NCBI GenBank assembly: GCA_003559735.1
Contig: PWKN01000103.1
Location: 1-49,338 of the forward strand
Reading direction: 5' to 3'
DNA: 49,338 nucleotides
Origin: Bacteroidales bacterium
GTDB lineage: Bacteria; Bacteroidota; Bacteroidia; Bacteroidales; UBA7960
The number at the start of each line of letters is the position of its first letter. Within the stretch, counting starts at the first letter, position 1. The notes beneath the pieces were generated by a model, which searched no databases, was not told the DNA's origin, and worked only from the letters and a program-made list of their open reading frames with translations. Positions 19,102 through 28,307 of this stretch are shown here, piece by piece. The position numbers and the translations under genes were made by a program.

Positions 19102-20613
19102 ATGAAAAAAGCAGCAATAGTACTTATGGCAGTATGTGCTATTTATTATAGCGCAGGCGCACAAAACTGGAACATTACTGACTACGGAGCTGTGGGCGAC
19201 GGCAACAGCCTTAATACCCTTGCCATTCAGGCGGCCATTGATGCCTGCCACGAAGCAGGCGGAGGAACCGTTTATGTACCACCGGGGGTGTTTGTTACAG
19301 GCACGTTTGGGTTAAAGTCAAATGTGAACCTCCACCTCGAAAAGGGTGCCGAAATCAAAGGAAGCAGCAATATCAATGACTACATGGAGTTTCATGCCCC
19401 CGGGTTTCCTGTGGCCCATTACGGCATCATCTATACCCACAAGGCCGATAATGTATCCATCAGCGGACAGGGAATTATTAACGGCAACGAAGAAGCCTTT
19501 TTCCAATGGGACACCGCCAAAGAGATTGAATGGGGTGGGTCAAGACATACCCGCCAGGGAGAAAATTTCAGGAGGGTAGAAGAAGGCATCGGTGATGGTC
19601 CCGTTGAGCCCGCACCTCAAAGGCCCATGCAAATGATCATTTTTTCAGAATGCACCAACGTAAGGGTCAGGGACGTTCAGCTGTTAAAAGCCACTTTCTG
19701 GACCATCCACTTTGCCGATTGCGATGATGTGCTGATCTCAGGAGTAAAGATCGAAACCAGTTTGTATACACCCAACAGCGACGGGATAAACATCACTTCC
19801 AGCCGCAATGTGATCGTATCTGACTGCGATATCAGAACAGGCGACGACGCCATTGCCATCACAGGGTATGCATATCATGACGGATTAGTGGGGTTTCAAA
19901 GGCTCAGACATTCATCCGGTAACATCACCATCACCAACTGCAACCTTCAGTCAAGATCGTCGGGGATTAGAATCGGGTTTACCGATCAGAACACCATACG
20001 CAATATCCATATCAGCAATGTGAACATCACCAATTCGAACCGCGGTATCGGGATATTTACCCGCAAGGAAGGTGCCATTGAAAATGTAACCGTTTCGCAG
20101 GTAACCATCGAAACACACCTGCATACCGGCGACTGGTGGGGAAATGGAGAACCCATCCACATCTCTGCAGTAAGGGAACACCCCGACTCCATCATTGGAG
20201 GTATCAGAAACATCACCTTCAGGGATGTAACCTGTTTCAGTGAGAACGGGATCCTGATCTATGGCGCTGAAGACACCGGAATCGAAGATATCAGGTTCTA
20301 TAACCTGCGGATGAATTTCCTGAAAAGCCCCATGAACGAAGTAGCCGGCGGTAATATTGATATCAGGGGAGCCTATGTGGAAAAACAACTCTTCGCCTCC
20401 GATATTTCCGCCTTCTATGCCCGGTATGTAAAACGCCTTACCCTGGAAGATATGGTGATCAGATGGGAAGATGTGGAAGAGGATTATTTCAGACATGGGG
20501 TCCATATTGATCATTCCGAAAAAGTGAGGATGAACCATGTGGAGGCACACCCTTCCCCTTCCAACAAAAACCTTCCGGCCATATGGATTGAAAACAGCAC
20601 GATGATGAAATAA
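19102..20613 (+). CDS. GH28-like right-handed beta-helix hydrolase
   Basis: A 503-residue secreted protein with signal peptide ending YSAGAQ. The mature start WNITDYGAVGDGNSLNT is the classic pectate-lyase-3/GH28 opening. Many short beta-helix turns follow. The expected catalytic aspartates are present: Asp227 in PNSDGIN and Asp248-Asp249 in TGDDAIAI. The GHG and RIK motifs of standard polygalacturonases are not evident; the corresponding segments read SSGIRIG and NRGIGIF. This suggests a substrate other than plain homogalacturonan, perhaps another uronic acid or rhamnose-linked unit. It may be cell-associated in the periplasm. The gap before it is 85 bases with no obvious signal. Family assignment is good, specificity unknown. 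Confidence 0.82.
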   Translation: MKKAAIVLMAVCAIYYSAGAQNWNITDYGAVGDGNSLNTLAIQAAIDACHEAGGGTVYVPPGVFVTGTFGLKSNVNLHLEKGAEIKGSSNINDYMEFHAPGFPVAHYGIIYTHKADNVSISGQGIINGNEEAFFQWDTAKEIEWGGSRHTRQGENFRRVEEGIGDGPVEPAPQRPMQMIIFSECTNVRVRDVQLLKATFWTIHFADCDDVLISGVKIETSLYTPNSDGINITSSRNVIVSDCDIRTGDDAIAITGYAYHDGLVGFQRLRHSSGNITITNCNLQSRSSGIRIGFTDQNTIRNIHISNVNITNSNRGIGIFTRKEGAIENVTVSQVTIETHLHTGDWWGNGEPIHISAVREHPDSIIGGIRNITFRDVTCFSENGILIYGAEDTGIEDIRFYNLRMNFLKSPMNEVAGGNIDIRGAYVEKQLFASDISAFYARYVKRLTLEDMVIRWEDVEEDYFRHGVHIDHSEKVRMNHVEAHPSPSNKNLPAIWIENSTMMK

Positions 20614-20679
20614 GTTCTGCCTGTTCGAACTTCAACTTTTGACCATCGACTGTTCGACTGTTCAACAAAATATAAACAA
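20614..20679. repeat. Degenerate octamer tandem (TCGACTGT-like)
   Basis: Between the GH28-like and GH63-like genes, bases 20623-20667 are made of imperfect repeats related to TCGACTGT. Two exact copies sit at 20646-20661 and begin a third; an 8-base palindrome GTTCGAAC lies at 20623-20630. It could be a slipped-strand remnant or protein-binding array. I see no promoter consensus here. Confidence 0.45.
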
Positions 20680-22566
20680 ATGAATAAACTGACTCACATA
20701 ATTATCATAACAATCCTGGTCCTGTCGCTTCCGCTATCGGCCCAGCGTCCAGTTGAAAACATCAGGACTCCCGAATACCTCGAATTACAAAGAAACCTGG
20801 CCAGTGGCTGGAACACCTGGCACAACAACAACATGCTGTCACAGGTATATCTGCCCTATGGATTTTCTCTCAGTGTGGCCTTGCGTGGGTATGGGATCAA
20901 CTATCTGCGCGATACGTACAAAGTTTCCCGGCAGATTGACCGCCCTGAAGAGTTGATACCAGGCATGCGATCCGATGATGGCAGTTACACAAGCATGACC
21001 GTGCTTTGGCAGGGTAACGAGGTAATAATAGAAAGTGCCACAGACGGGGATGACCTGGTATTGTTGATCACTCCCCAAAAGACCACCTACTTTCTTAAGA
21101 TCGTGATTGAAGCCGGGGTCAACTGGAATTTACCCGGCGCTGTTGGCCGTAATGGAGAAATGCTGTTTGGCGAATTCGATGACCGTACCTTCCGTGTGGG
21201 TGCTACCGCCACCCCGCACAGGGACGTTTTCGTGCAAACAACCCTGCCCTCCCTGGTTTTTGATCCGGATGAGACCATCGGGATTTACACCGGCGAGGAA
21301 AGAACGCTTGGAGAAATACAACGGATCATTGACCGCAACAGGCAGCAGGTGCAGGACCGCGCAGACCAATACGGCGAACTGGCCGATGCATTCATAGCCA
21401 TGCAGGGAGTGTTGGCATGGAACAGCATCTACGATCCTGAAAGCGACCGGGTGATCACACCCGTGAGCCGTTGGTGGAATGCAAGTATCTGGAGTGGGTT
21501 TGTGCTGTTTGACTGGGACACTTACTTCGCCGCCTATATGATGTCGTTGTTCAGCCGCGATCTGGCCTATGCCAATGCGGTAGAGATGACAAAGGCCATT
21601 ACCAGAAAAGGGTTTATCCCCAACTATATCGCAGCACACAACAATTATACCGGCGACAGGTCACAACCCCCTGTGGGTAGCTTTGTGGTTCACCAGATTT
21701 ACAAGCAATACCAGGAGATATGGTTCCTTGAGGAGGTTTTTGACGAACTGCTGAGCTGGAACCGCTGGTGGGTTACACACCGGTCAAACGGCCCATACCT
21801 GAGCTGGGGGTCGCACCCTGTTGAAGACCCCAACTACATCTGGGGCAACACCCAGGAATATGCCGTGCTTGAGTCGGGCCTCGACAATTCACCCATGTAC
21901 GACAGAGTCCCTTACAACGAAGAAAAATACATCCTTGAATTTGCTGACGTTGGACTGCTTGGATTTTATATTCTCGATTGCAAATCACTGGCAGATATCG
22001 CCCGTGAACTGGGCAAGGTTGATATTGCCATGGAACTTGACCACCGGGCACACCACTACACCCAGGTGCTCCATACGCTCTGGCACGAAGAGGATGGCAT
22101 GTTCTACAACAAAAGAACCGATACAGGTGAGTTATGCAAGAAATTATCACCGACGAATTTCTACCCGCTGCTGGCCAGGGCGGCCACACAGCAACAAGCG
22201 GAGCGGATGATCAGTGAATACTATTTCGATCCGGAATTCTTCTACGGAGACTATATGCTTCCGTCCATAGCCCGCAATGTGCCAGGATATGAAGACAACT
22301 CCTACTGGCGCGGAAGGATCTGGGCACCGATGAACTTCCTGGTTTACCAGGGCCTGCGCAGTTACGACTTGCCAGGGGCACGCAAAGACCTGGTAAACAA
22401 ATCGTATGACCTGCTCATGAAAAGATGGAGAGAAGATGGTTCCATATACGAGAATTATAATTCCGAAACCGGGCGGGGCGATGATGTAAAAGACGCTGAC
22501 AGCTTCTACCACTGGGGGGCACTGCTGGCCTTTATCTCTTTCCTTGAAAACGGTTTTATTGAATAA
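20680..22566 (+). CDS. GH63-like (alpha/alpha)6 glycosidase, secreted
   Basis: 628 residues with signal peptide ending LPLSAQ. The N-terminal half includes a beta-sandwich; the catalytic (alpha/alpha)6 barrel runs from about residue 250. Family-typical stretches are VLFDWDTYFAAYM, LESGLDNSPMYD, DNSYWRGRIWAPMN and YENYNSETG, the last two matching the C-terminal GH63 region where the catalytic base Glu lies. GH63 includes processing alpha-glucosidase I, mannosylglycerate hydrolase and E. coli YgjK; it acts by inversion on alpha-linked glucosides or mannosyl/glucosyl-glycerate. In this locus a side-chain alpha-linked sugar is a likely target (inference). A second member of the superfamily is at 43138. 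It is followed by a 277-base gap, so it may close an operon. Confidence 0.85.
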   Translation: MNKLTHIIIITILVLSLPLSAQRPVENIRTPEYLELQRNLASGWNTWHNNNMLSQVYLPYGFSLSVALRGYGINYLRDTYKVSRQIDRPEELIPGMRSDDGSYTSMTVLWQGNEVIIESATDGDDLVLLITPQKTTYFLKIVIEAGVNWNLPGAVGRNGEMLFGEFDDRTFRVGATATPHRDVFVQTTLPSLVFDPDETIGIYTGEERTLGEIQRIIDRNRQQVQDRADQYGELADAFIAMQGVLAWNSIYDPESDRVITPVSRWWNASIWSGFVLFDWDTYFAAYMMSLFSRDLAYANAVEMTKAITRKGFIPNYIAAHNNYTGDRSQPPVGSFVVHQIYKQYQEIWFLEEVFDELLSWNRWWVTHRSNGPYLSWGSHPVEDPNYIWGNTQEYAVLESGLDNSPMYDRVPYNEEKYILEFADVGLLGFYILDCKSLADIARELGKVDIAMELDHRAHHYTQVLHTLWHEEDGMFYNKRTDTGELCKKLSPTNFYPLLARAATQQQAERMISEYYFDPEFFYGDYMLPSIARNVPGYEDNSYWRGRIWAPMNFLVYQGLRSYDLPGARKDLVNKSYDLLMKRWREDGSIYENYNSETGRGDDVKDADSFYHWGALLAFISFLENGFIE

Positions 22567-22843
22567 ATGACAATCTCCGCTGGCCTGGTCCCTGTTTCTT
22601 TCCTGGCGTGATGCTGCTGCCTTCGGCTTCCGGAAATCCAACAGGCCTTCTGTCCTGTATGAATCATACAATCCCAAAAAGGCGCGGCTTTTCCCTTTAG
22701 GAACATGCATTATGCATGGGATTGGTTATGCAGGGAGAAAAGACATTTGTGCAAATTATTTAAACATAAAGTTCAATCCAAAAAAATTCTCCTGATTATT
22801 TTTACTCAATTATTTTTTCGATCAACCGAACCCCCCAAATTAC
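22567..22843 (+). promoter_or_regulatory. 277-base intergenic region with a 15-base palindrome
   Basis: This gap separates the degradative block from the fasciclin/SusCD block and is the longest in the window. It contains a perfect odd palindrome, CATGCAT-T-ATGCATG, at 22704-22718, which is a good candidate operator. The 3' half is AT-rich (from about 22740) and could hold a promoter, but no exact TAnnTTTG is visible. I see no convincing small gene. A start of a new transcription unit here is plausible. Confidence 0.4.
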
Positions 22844-24985
22844 ATGTACAAACAAGCCGGCATTCACCGATCAATACTGATTTTAGCAATTCTTTACGTT
22901 TTGCAGGGATGTTCTTCAGAGCCCCTGGAACTATATACCCATCCTGACTGGCTTGGAGGCACCAACATAGAAACCCTGGAGTCCGAAGGTGATTGCACCA
23001 TTTTCTTAGCCCTCATGGAAAGAGCAGAGTATACGGTACCGATTGAAAAGCAGCTTTTCACCTTATTTGTTCCACGCGATGAGGCCTTTGAGGAGTATTT
23101 CGCAGAGAAAGGGATCAGCTCGGTAGATGACCTCACAAAAGAGGAAGCATTCCGGCTTTTTACCATGTATGTACTTCCCAACCCTTTATCACGATACGAG
23201 TTGATTTACGAATACGCCTGGGACCTTGAAAGTCCGCAGGGCGAATATGGATCCTTGTTTTTCAGAAAAAGGACCCGCAGCTTAATGCCCTCCTACAATG
23301 AGGTCCCCCTCTATCACCACATCTATGCCGGACAGGAGCTTACCATCGAAACCAATAATCCCATATGGGTACCTTTCTTTACCGATGAGTATATGAAAGA
23401 TTACAATGCTTCGCCCGATGGCAGCGATTATGAATTTATTTGCAGAACCACCAAATGGAGTGGTACTCAATGGCATGATGCCATGGTTACCGATGCAGAG
23501 GTGCGCACATCAAACGGATTTGTATATTTTCTTGACAGGGTCGTGGATCAACCCCCTACCGCCGAAATGTATCTCAGGAACAATCCCGAAAAATACAGTG
23601 TGTTTTACCAGATGATACAGCCATTTGCCACCTATGTGCGGTGGGAAAACAACAACAACGAAATTGTTTACAGAAAGGGATACAACCAGGATAAGATCTT
23701 CGATATTGCCAACCCCGAAGGGCCAAACCAAGGTGGTGGTCATCATACAAAAAGGGAGATATTTACCCTGTTTATGCCCAGCAACCAGGCATGGGAGGAA
23801 TATTTCGCACAGAACGGCATCCCCGACTTTGAAGAGCTTTCTGAGATAACACAGATTTATCTTATTCAATCGCACATTTTAAGAAATCAGGCATTTAAGT
23901 CAAAAATTGAAATGGGCATGAGAGATAGCTTCGGCAATCCGCTTTTGCTCAATCCCGATGAAGATATTACAGATGCCTATTTGAGCAACAATGCCATCAT
24001 TTATGATCTCAACCGGGTACTTGAGCCCTTTATCTTCACAACCGTTGCCGGACCATTGTTCTTTGACAACGACTACAGCACATTTCTCCTGGTAATGTAC
24101 CTTGCTGATAAAATGAATATGGTTTCAAGAGGCGATTTCAATGTAACGGTTTTCCCCATTTCCAATGAACAGTTTGAGCAAATGGGCATAAGGTATAACG
24201 AGGAAGACAACGCTATACAATACCTTATTCCGGAACAGGAACGGTGGATGAACTTTACCTTCAACCAGCTGTCTGATTTCATGGAAGGATACATTGCAAG
24301 GGAGAAGTTAACTGACTTAAGTGGCGAAGGGTATTTCGAGCTGGTATCGGGAGCATATGTTTACTATAAAAACAACAGGCTTTTTGCAGCAGGCAATGCA
24401 GAAGAACAGGAAGCCGCCGAAATTACAGGGTACATAGACAATGATGTCAATGGAATATTATACTACCTCGACAATCCACTGAAAGCCTCCGGGTACACCG
24501 TTGCCGAGCGCCTGATAAACGATCCGGAACTGAGTGAGTTCGCAAGCCTGATGACACAGGCAGGACTGATAACCGTTACGCAGGACCCGGTAACCTTCAC
24601 CCCGATAACCAGGATCAACTTCCTGCGCAATCGTAATGATTTTACTGTATTTGCCCCCACAAACCAGGCAGTTTCTGAAGCCCGTCAGGCAGGAATAATC
24701 CCTGATGGAACAAATGAGCTGCGCAATTTTATTTATAATCATGTAATCAGGGAAGATGTGGTGTTTGATGATGGCAAAAAATCAGGATATTTCAACACCC
24801 GGTACTTAATGGAAAGCGGACCATCAGGCAACGTTTACTCCAGGATATTCATAGACAACGATTATCAAAATATGGTAATCACCGATCCATCAGGGCAAGT
24901 AATTGAAGTACCCCACGAAACCGCCAATAACCTGATTCGTGCAGGTGTAATGCATAAGATACCAAAGATCATTTTAATGCCTTAG
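22844..24985 (+). CDS. Four-module fasciclin (FAS1) surface lipoprotein, first copy
   Basis: 713 residues; leader MYKQAGIHRSILILAILYVLQGC with lipobox LQGC. At least four FAS1-like modules can be read from the repeated strand motif: FTLFVPRDEAFEEYF, FTLFMPSNQAWEEYF, VTVFPISNEQFEQMG and FTVFAPTNQAVSEAR, each after a helical segment, with the last ending GVMHKIPKIIL as in FAS1. The first two carry long insertions. FAS1 domains are adhesive modules; in Bacteroidota such lipoproteins sit next to SusC/SusD, where a surface glycan-binding role is the natural guess but is not demonstrated here. It precedes SusC by 97 bases. The same order recurs at 29938, so the two fasciclin genes are part of a duplicated module. 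Confidence 0.88.
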   Translation: MYKQAGIHRSILILAILYVLQGCSSEPLELYTHPDWLGGTNIETLESEGDCTIFLALMERAEYTVPIEKQLFTLFVPRDEAFEEYFAEKGISSVDDLTKEEAFRLFTMYVLPNPLSRYELIYEYAWDLESPQGEYGSLFFRKRTRSLMPSYNEVPLYHHIYAGQELTIETNNPIWVPFFTDEYMKDYNASPDGSDYEFICRTTKWSGTQWHDAMVTDAEVRTSNGFVYFLDRVVDQPPTAEMYLRNNPEKYSVFYQMIQPFATYVRWENNNNEIVYRKGYNQDKIFDIANPEGPNQGGGHHTKREIFTLFMPSNQAWEEYFAQNGIPDFEELSEITQIYLIQSHILRNQAFKSKIEMGMRDSFGNPLLLNPDEDITDAYLSNNAIIYDLNRVLEPFIFTTVAGPLFFDNDYSTFLLVMYLADKMNMVSRGDFNVTVFPISNEQFEQMGIRYNEEDNAIQYLIPEQERWMNFTFNQLSDFMEGYIAREKLTDLSGEGYFELVSGAYVYYKNNRLFAAGNAEEQEAAEITGYIDNDVNGILYYLDNPLKASGYTVAERLINDPELSEFASLMTQAGLITVTQDPVTFTPITRINFLRNRNDFTVFAPTNQAVSEARQAGIIPDGTNELRNFIYNHVIREDVVFDDGKKSGYFNTRYLMESGPSGNVYSRIFIDNDYQNMVITDPSGQVIEVPHETANNLIRAGVMHKIPKIILMP

Positions 24986-25082
24986 TTTACCGAACCAGGG
25001 GCTGAATCATACAAATAATGCAAATAAATAAAACCTGCAACAGGCTTATATCACCCTAAATACCTTTTAACCTTAATACTCT

Positions 25083-28000
25083 ATGAGGAAAAGACATCTG
25101 ATTTACATCGCGATCATATTTCTAATTGGCTTTAATAATACGGTACACGCACAAACCCATATTGTACAGGGGCAGGTCAGGGATGAATCAACCGGAGAAC
25201 CCCTGATGTTTGCCAATGTGGTGGAAGTGGATATCAACGGCAGGTTCATATCGGGCACCATCACTGACGACAACGGACGTTATGTGCTCAATATAAGCAG
25301 CCGGGAGGCTACAATAATGGCTTCATACATAGGGTACACCAAGCAAACCCTCGAGGTGGAAGGCAGATCAACAGTCGATTTTGGTCTGGTTTCCGATTCG
25401 CAAATGATCGATGAGTTTGTGATCACTGCAGAGAGGATAAGCAGCGATGGGGTAACGGCAGTCAGGGACCGCGGAATGGCGGTTGCCCGGATTGAGATGA
25501 GAGAACTCGAAGGGGCCAGTACCACTACCGTTGAAGAAATGCTGATGGGGCGTGTTGGAAATGTTGATATTTCGGCCGTTTCGGGTGATCCGGGCGCAGG
25601 TTTGAATATCCGGATCAGGGGTACGGCTACCCTCAATGCCCAAAACAACCCGCTCATTGTTGTAAATGGAATTCCATACAATGCAAACCTGGATGGTTTT
25701 GATTTTGCCAGTGCAGACGTTGAACGTTTTGGCAACCTGATTGATGTTGCTCCTGAAGACATTGAAACCATTGAAGTGCTCAAAGATGCCGCTTCAACGG
25801 CAGTTTGGGGATCAAGGGCGGCCAACGGGGTGTTGATGATCACCACAAAAAGGGGTGTAAGGTCAAAACCCATGTTTGAATATTCTTACAAAATTACCCA
25901 GGCCAGGGAGCCCAGAAGCATACCAATGCTCGATGGCGGTGGGTATGCAAGACTGATTACCGATCAACACTTCAATGTGAACAGGGGGCAGTTTCAACAC
26001 ATGGAAATTGCTTTTGACCCAAGCTGGCCACAGTATCACAATTTCTCACAAAACACCAATTGGGTTGACGAAATAACAAAGGTCGCCCTGATCCAGCAAC
26101 AGAATTTCTCCGTCAGAGGAGGAGGTGACCGGTCCAGGTATAATTTGTCAATTGGGTATAACGATGAGGAAGGCACCACCCTGGGCAATGATCTTAAGCG
26201 CCTTACGCTAAGAAACTCTCTCGATTACAACCTCTCATCGAAACTCAGGTTCAGCTCTGATATACTCTACACACACTATGACCAAAACAGCAACTTCTGG
26301 GACAATGTGCGGGAAATAGCTTACCAGAAAATGCCCAATATGTCTATTTATGAAAGGGACACCCTGAATAATGTATCCGATATTTATTTCACGCCCCCAT
26401 CTACCATACAGGGCAACTCAGACTGGATGTACAACCCTGTTGCATTTGCCACACTTGGCAACCTTTCAAGAATAAGAAACAATACCAGGGCGTCTGTAAA
26501 TCTCAGGTACAACCCTGTTATGAACCTTGAGCTCAGCACCAATGTAACCCTCGACATTTTTGACGAGAAAATGGAAAGATTTCTCCCCTTTAAAGCGCTC
26601 GGGTTTGAATACGACAGCCACCTGACCAACCAGTCGGGCAATGCGTTTAATAAGAGAAACTCTATTTTTACCTTTTCAAGAGCTGTATACCGGCCCGTTG
26701 AAAACGACATTCATTCACTTATAATCATTTCACAGGTTGACACCGAGCGGAGTGTAAACCGTTCGTACGGGGTTACAACCAGCAGGGCACCATCACCTGT
26801 CTTGATGCTTCCGGTTGGCGATAAGACACTCAACAGCTTCTATTCAGGGTTCTCCGAATTTCGCTCTTTGGGGTATTTTGCCAGCGCTCACTATAAATAC
26901 AGGGACAAGTACCTGGTTTCGGCAGGAGCCAAATACGAAGGAAACTCACGGTTCAGTCCGGAAACCCGATGGGGTCTTTTCCCCACGGCAAGCATCGCCT
27001 GGAGGCTCTCTGAGGAATCTTTCCTAAGTCACGCAGCGTCTGTTGATGACCTGCGTCTGCGAGGAAGCTGGGGTCAAACCGGAAACATGCCTGACCAAAA
27101 CTACCTGTATTTTAACACTTATGCCGCAGGAGCCCACCTGGCCTACCTGGATATGCCCGGTGTTCAGCCAACGGGTCCTGAACTGACCAGCCTGCGCTGG
27201 GAAACCATCGAGCAGAAAAACCTGGGGGTCACTTTTACCGCCTTCAATGCCAGGTTACACATAGAAGCAGATGTGTACCGCAAGACAACCAAAGACCTGT
27301 ACCTGCCTGTATACAATATTCCAGGCCACTCGGGCTACAGCAACATTAAAATAAATGATGGCGAGATGGTAAACCAGGGCTTTGAGTTCATGATTGACTA
27401 CAAGGTGTTCAACAACAAGGATTTTGAACTTTCATTCAACTTTAACACCTCACACAACCAGAATATTGTGGTTCGGCTGCCCGAAAACTACAGCCTTGAA
27501 TATGGAAACATGCTCGAAAATGGAAATTACAGGATCAGCATTGTACCCGGACAGCCGCTGGGCGGCTTCTTTGGTTACCGGTTCCTTGGTGTATACAGCA
27601 CTGATGAGGATGCCATTGTGTATGGCATCGATGGGGAACCTGTTTATCCTCTTAACAGCAATGAACCCATGCGCATGATCCATGGGGGTCCCGGAGGGTA
27701 TCAATTCATGGGGGGTGATGCAATATATGCCGACATCAACCACGATGGCATTATCGACGAACGCGACCTTGTTTACCTGGGCGATCTCAACCCTGACCTT
27801 ATGGGTGGATTCAGCCTTAGATCTAGATACAAATCATTGATTGTCAATGTATTCTTTAATTACAAAATAGGCCAGTCGATCATAAACCAAACCCGGATGA
27901 ACACCGAAAAAATGTATGGGTATGAAAATCAGAGCATTGCGACAAACTGGCGGTGGCGCAGACAGGGAGACCAAACGGTTGTCCCCAGGGCCCTTCATGG

Positions 28001-28286
28001 AGAAGGATACAACTGGATGGGCTCAGACCGGTTTGTTGAAGATGGATCGTTTGTAAGGCTTCGATCAGCATCAATCAGCTATGTGGTGCCCAAATCAGTA
28101 TGCAAGAGGATCGGACTGAACGAAATGAGGCTGTTCCTGATGGGATACAATATATATACCTGGACCAATTATTCCGGTCAGGACCCGGACGTTCCAATCC
28201 CGTTTCATCCTTCCGAACTACCCAAGGATTTTAGCAGAACCCCTCCCAGTTTCCGAATCACACTGGGAACAAATATCAGCTTTTAG
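25083..28286 (+). CDS. SusC-like TonB-dependent transporter, second pair
   Basis: A 1067-residue SusC-family protein with signal peptide ending NTVHAQ. The CarboxypepD_reg-like domain (HIVQGQVRDESTGEPLMFAN) lies at about residues 25-105. The plug has IETIEVLKDAASTAVWGSRA and ANGVLMITTKRG. The barrel ends TLGTNISF, a C-terminal phenylalanine as needed for Bam-dependent assembly. It is expected to import oligosaccharide with the SusD encoded 21 bases downstream. Its N-terminal plug uses TAVWGSRAANG, unlike the first SusC's TAAIYGSAGANG, so the three SusCs in the window are clearly divergent paralogues and not recent copies. Confidence 0.96.
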   Translation: MRKRHLIYIAIIFLIGFNNTVHAQTHIVQGQVRDESTGEPLMFANVVEVDINGRFISGTITDDNGRYVLNISSREATIMASYIGYTKQTLEVEGRSTVDFGLVSDSQMIDEFVITAERISSDGVTAVRDRGMAVARIEMRELEGASTTTVEEMLMGRVGNVDISAVSGDPGAGLNIRIRGTATLNAQNNPLIVVNGIPYNANLDGFDFASADVERFGNLIDVAPEDIETIEVLKDAASTAVWGSRAANGVLMITTKRGVRSKPMFEYSYKITQAREPRSIPMLDGGGYARLITDQHFNVNRGQFQHMEIAFDPSWPQYHNFSQNTNWVDEITKVALIQQQNFSVRGGGDRSRYNLSIGYNDEEGTTLGNDLKRLTLRNSLDYNLSSKLRFSSDILYTHYDQNSNFWDNVREIAYQKMPNMSIYERDTLNNVSDIYFTPPSTIQGNSDWMYNPVAFATLGNLSRIRNNTRASVNLRYNPVMNLELSTNVTLDIFDEKMERFLPFKALGFEYDSHLTNQSGNAFNKRNSIFTFSRAVYRPVENDIHSLIIISQVDTERSVNRSYGVTTSRAPSPVLMLPVGDKTLNSFYSGFSEFRSLGYFASAHYKYRDKYLVSAGAKYEGNSRFSPETRWGLFPTASIAWRLSEESFLSHAASVDDLRLRGSWGQTGNMPDQNYLYFNTYAAGAHLAYLDMPGVQPTGPELTSLRWETIEQKNLGVTFTAFNARLHIEADVYRKTTKDLYLPVYNIPGHSGYSNIKINDGEMVNQGFEFMIDYKVFNNKDFELSFNFNTSHNQNIVVRLPENYSLEYGNMLENGNYRISIVPGQPLGGFFGYRFLGVYSTDEDAIVYGIDGEPVYPLNSNEPMRMIHGGPGGYQFMGGDAIYADINHDGIIDERDLVYLGDLNPDLMGGFSLRSRYKSLIVNVFFNYKIGQSIINQTRMNTEKMYGYENQSIATNWRWRRQGDQTVVPRALHGEGYNWMGSDRFVEDGSFVRLRSASISYVVPKSVCKRIGLNEMRLFLMGYNIYTWTNYSGQDPDVPIPFHPSELPKDFSRTPPSFRITLGTNISF

Positions 28287-28307
28287 TTACCCGAAAATAC
28301 GCCTGAA

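Noticed and set aside
19951-20550. Minus-strand open frame of 199 codons
   Set aside because: It lies wholly inside the beta-helix GH28-like gene; repeating sequence there keeps the opposite strand open.
22147-22710. Minus-strand open frame reaching into the 277-base gap
   Set aside because: Most of it is antisense to the GH63-like 3' end; no leader, domain or promoter supports a real gene.
25280-25873. Minus-strand open frame of 197 codons
   Set aside because: It is antisense to the plug region of the second SusC and has no domain signature.
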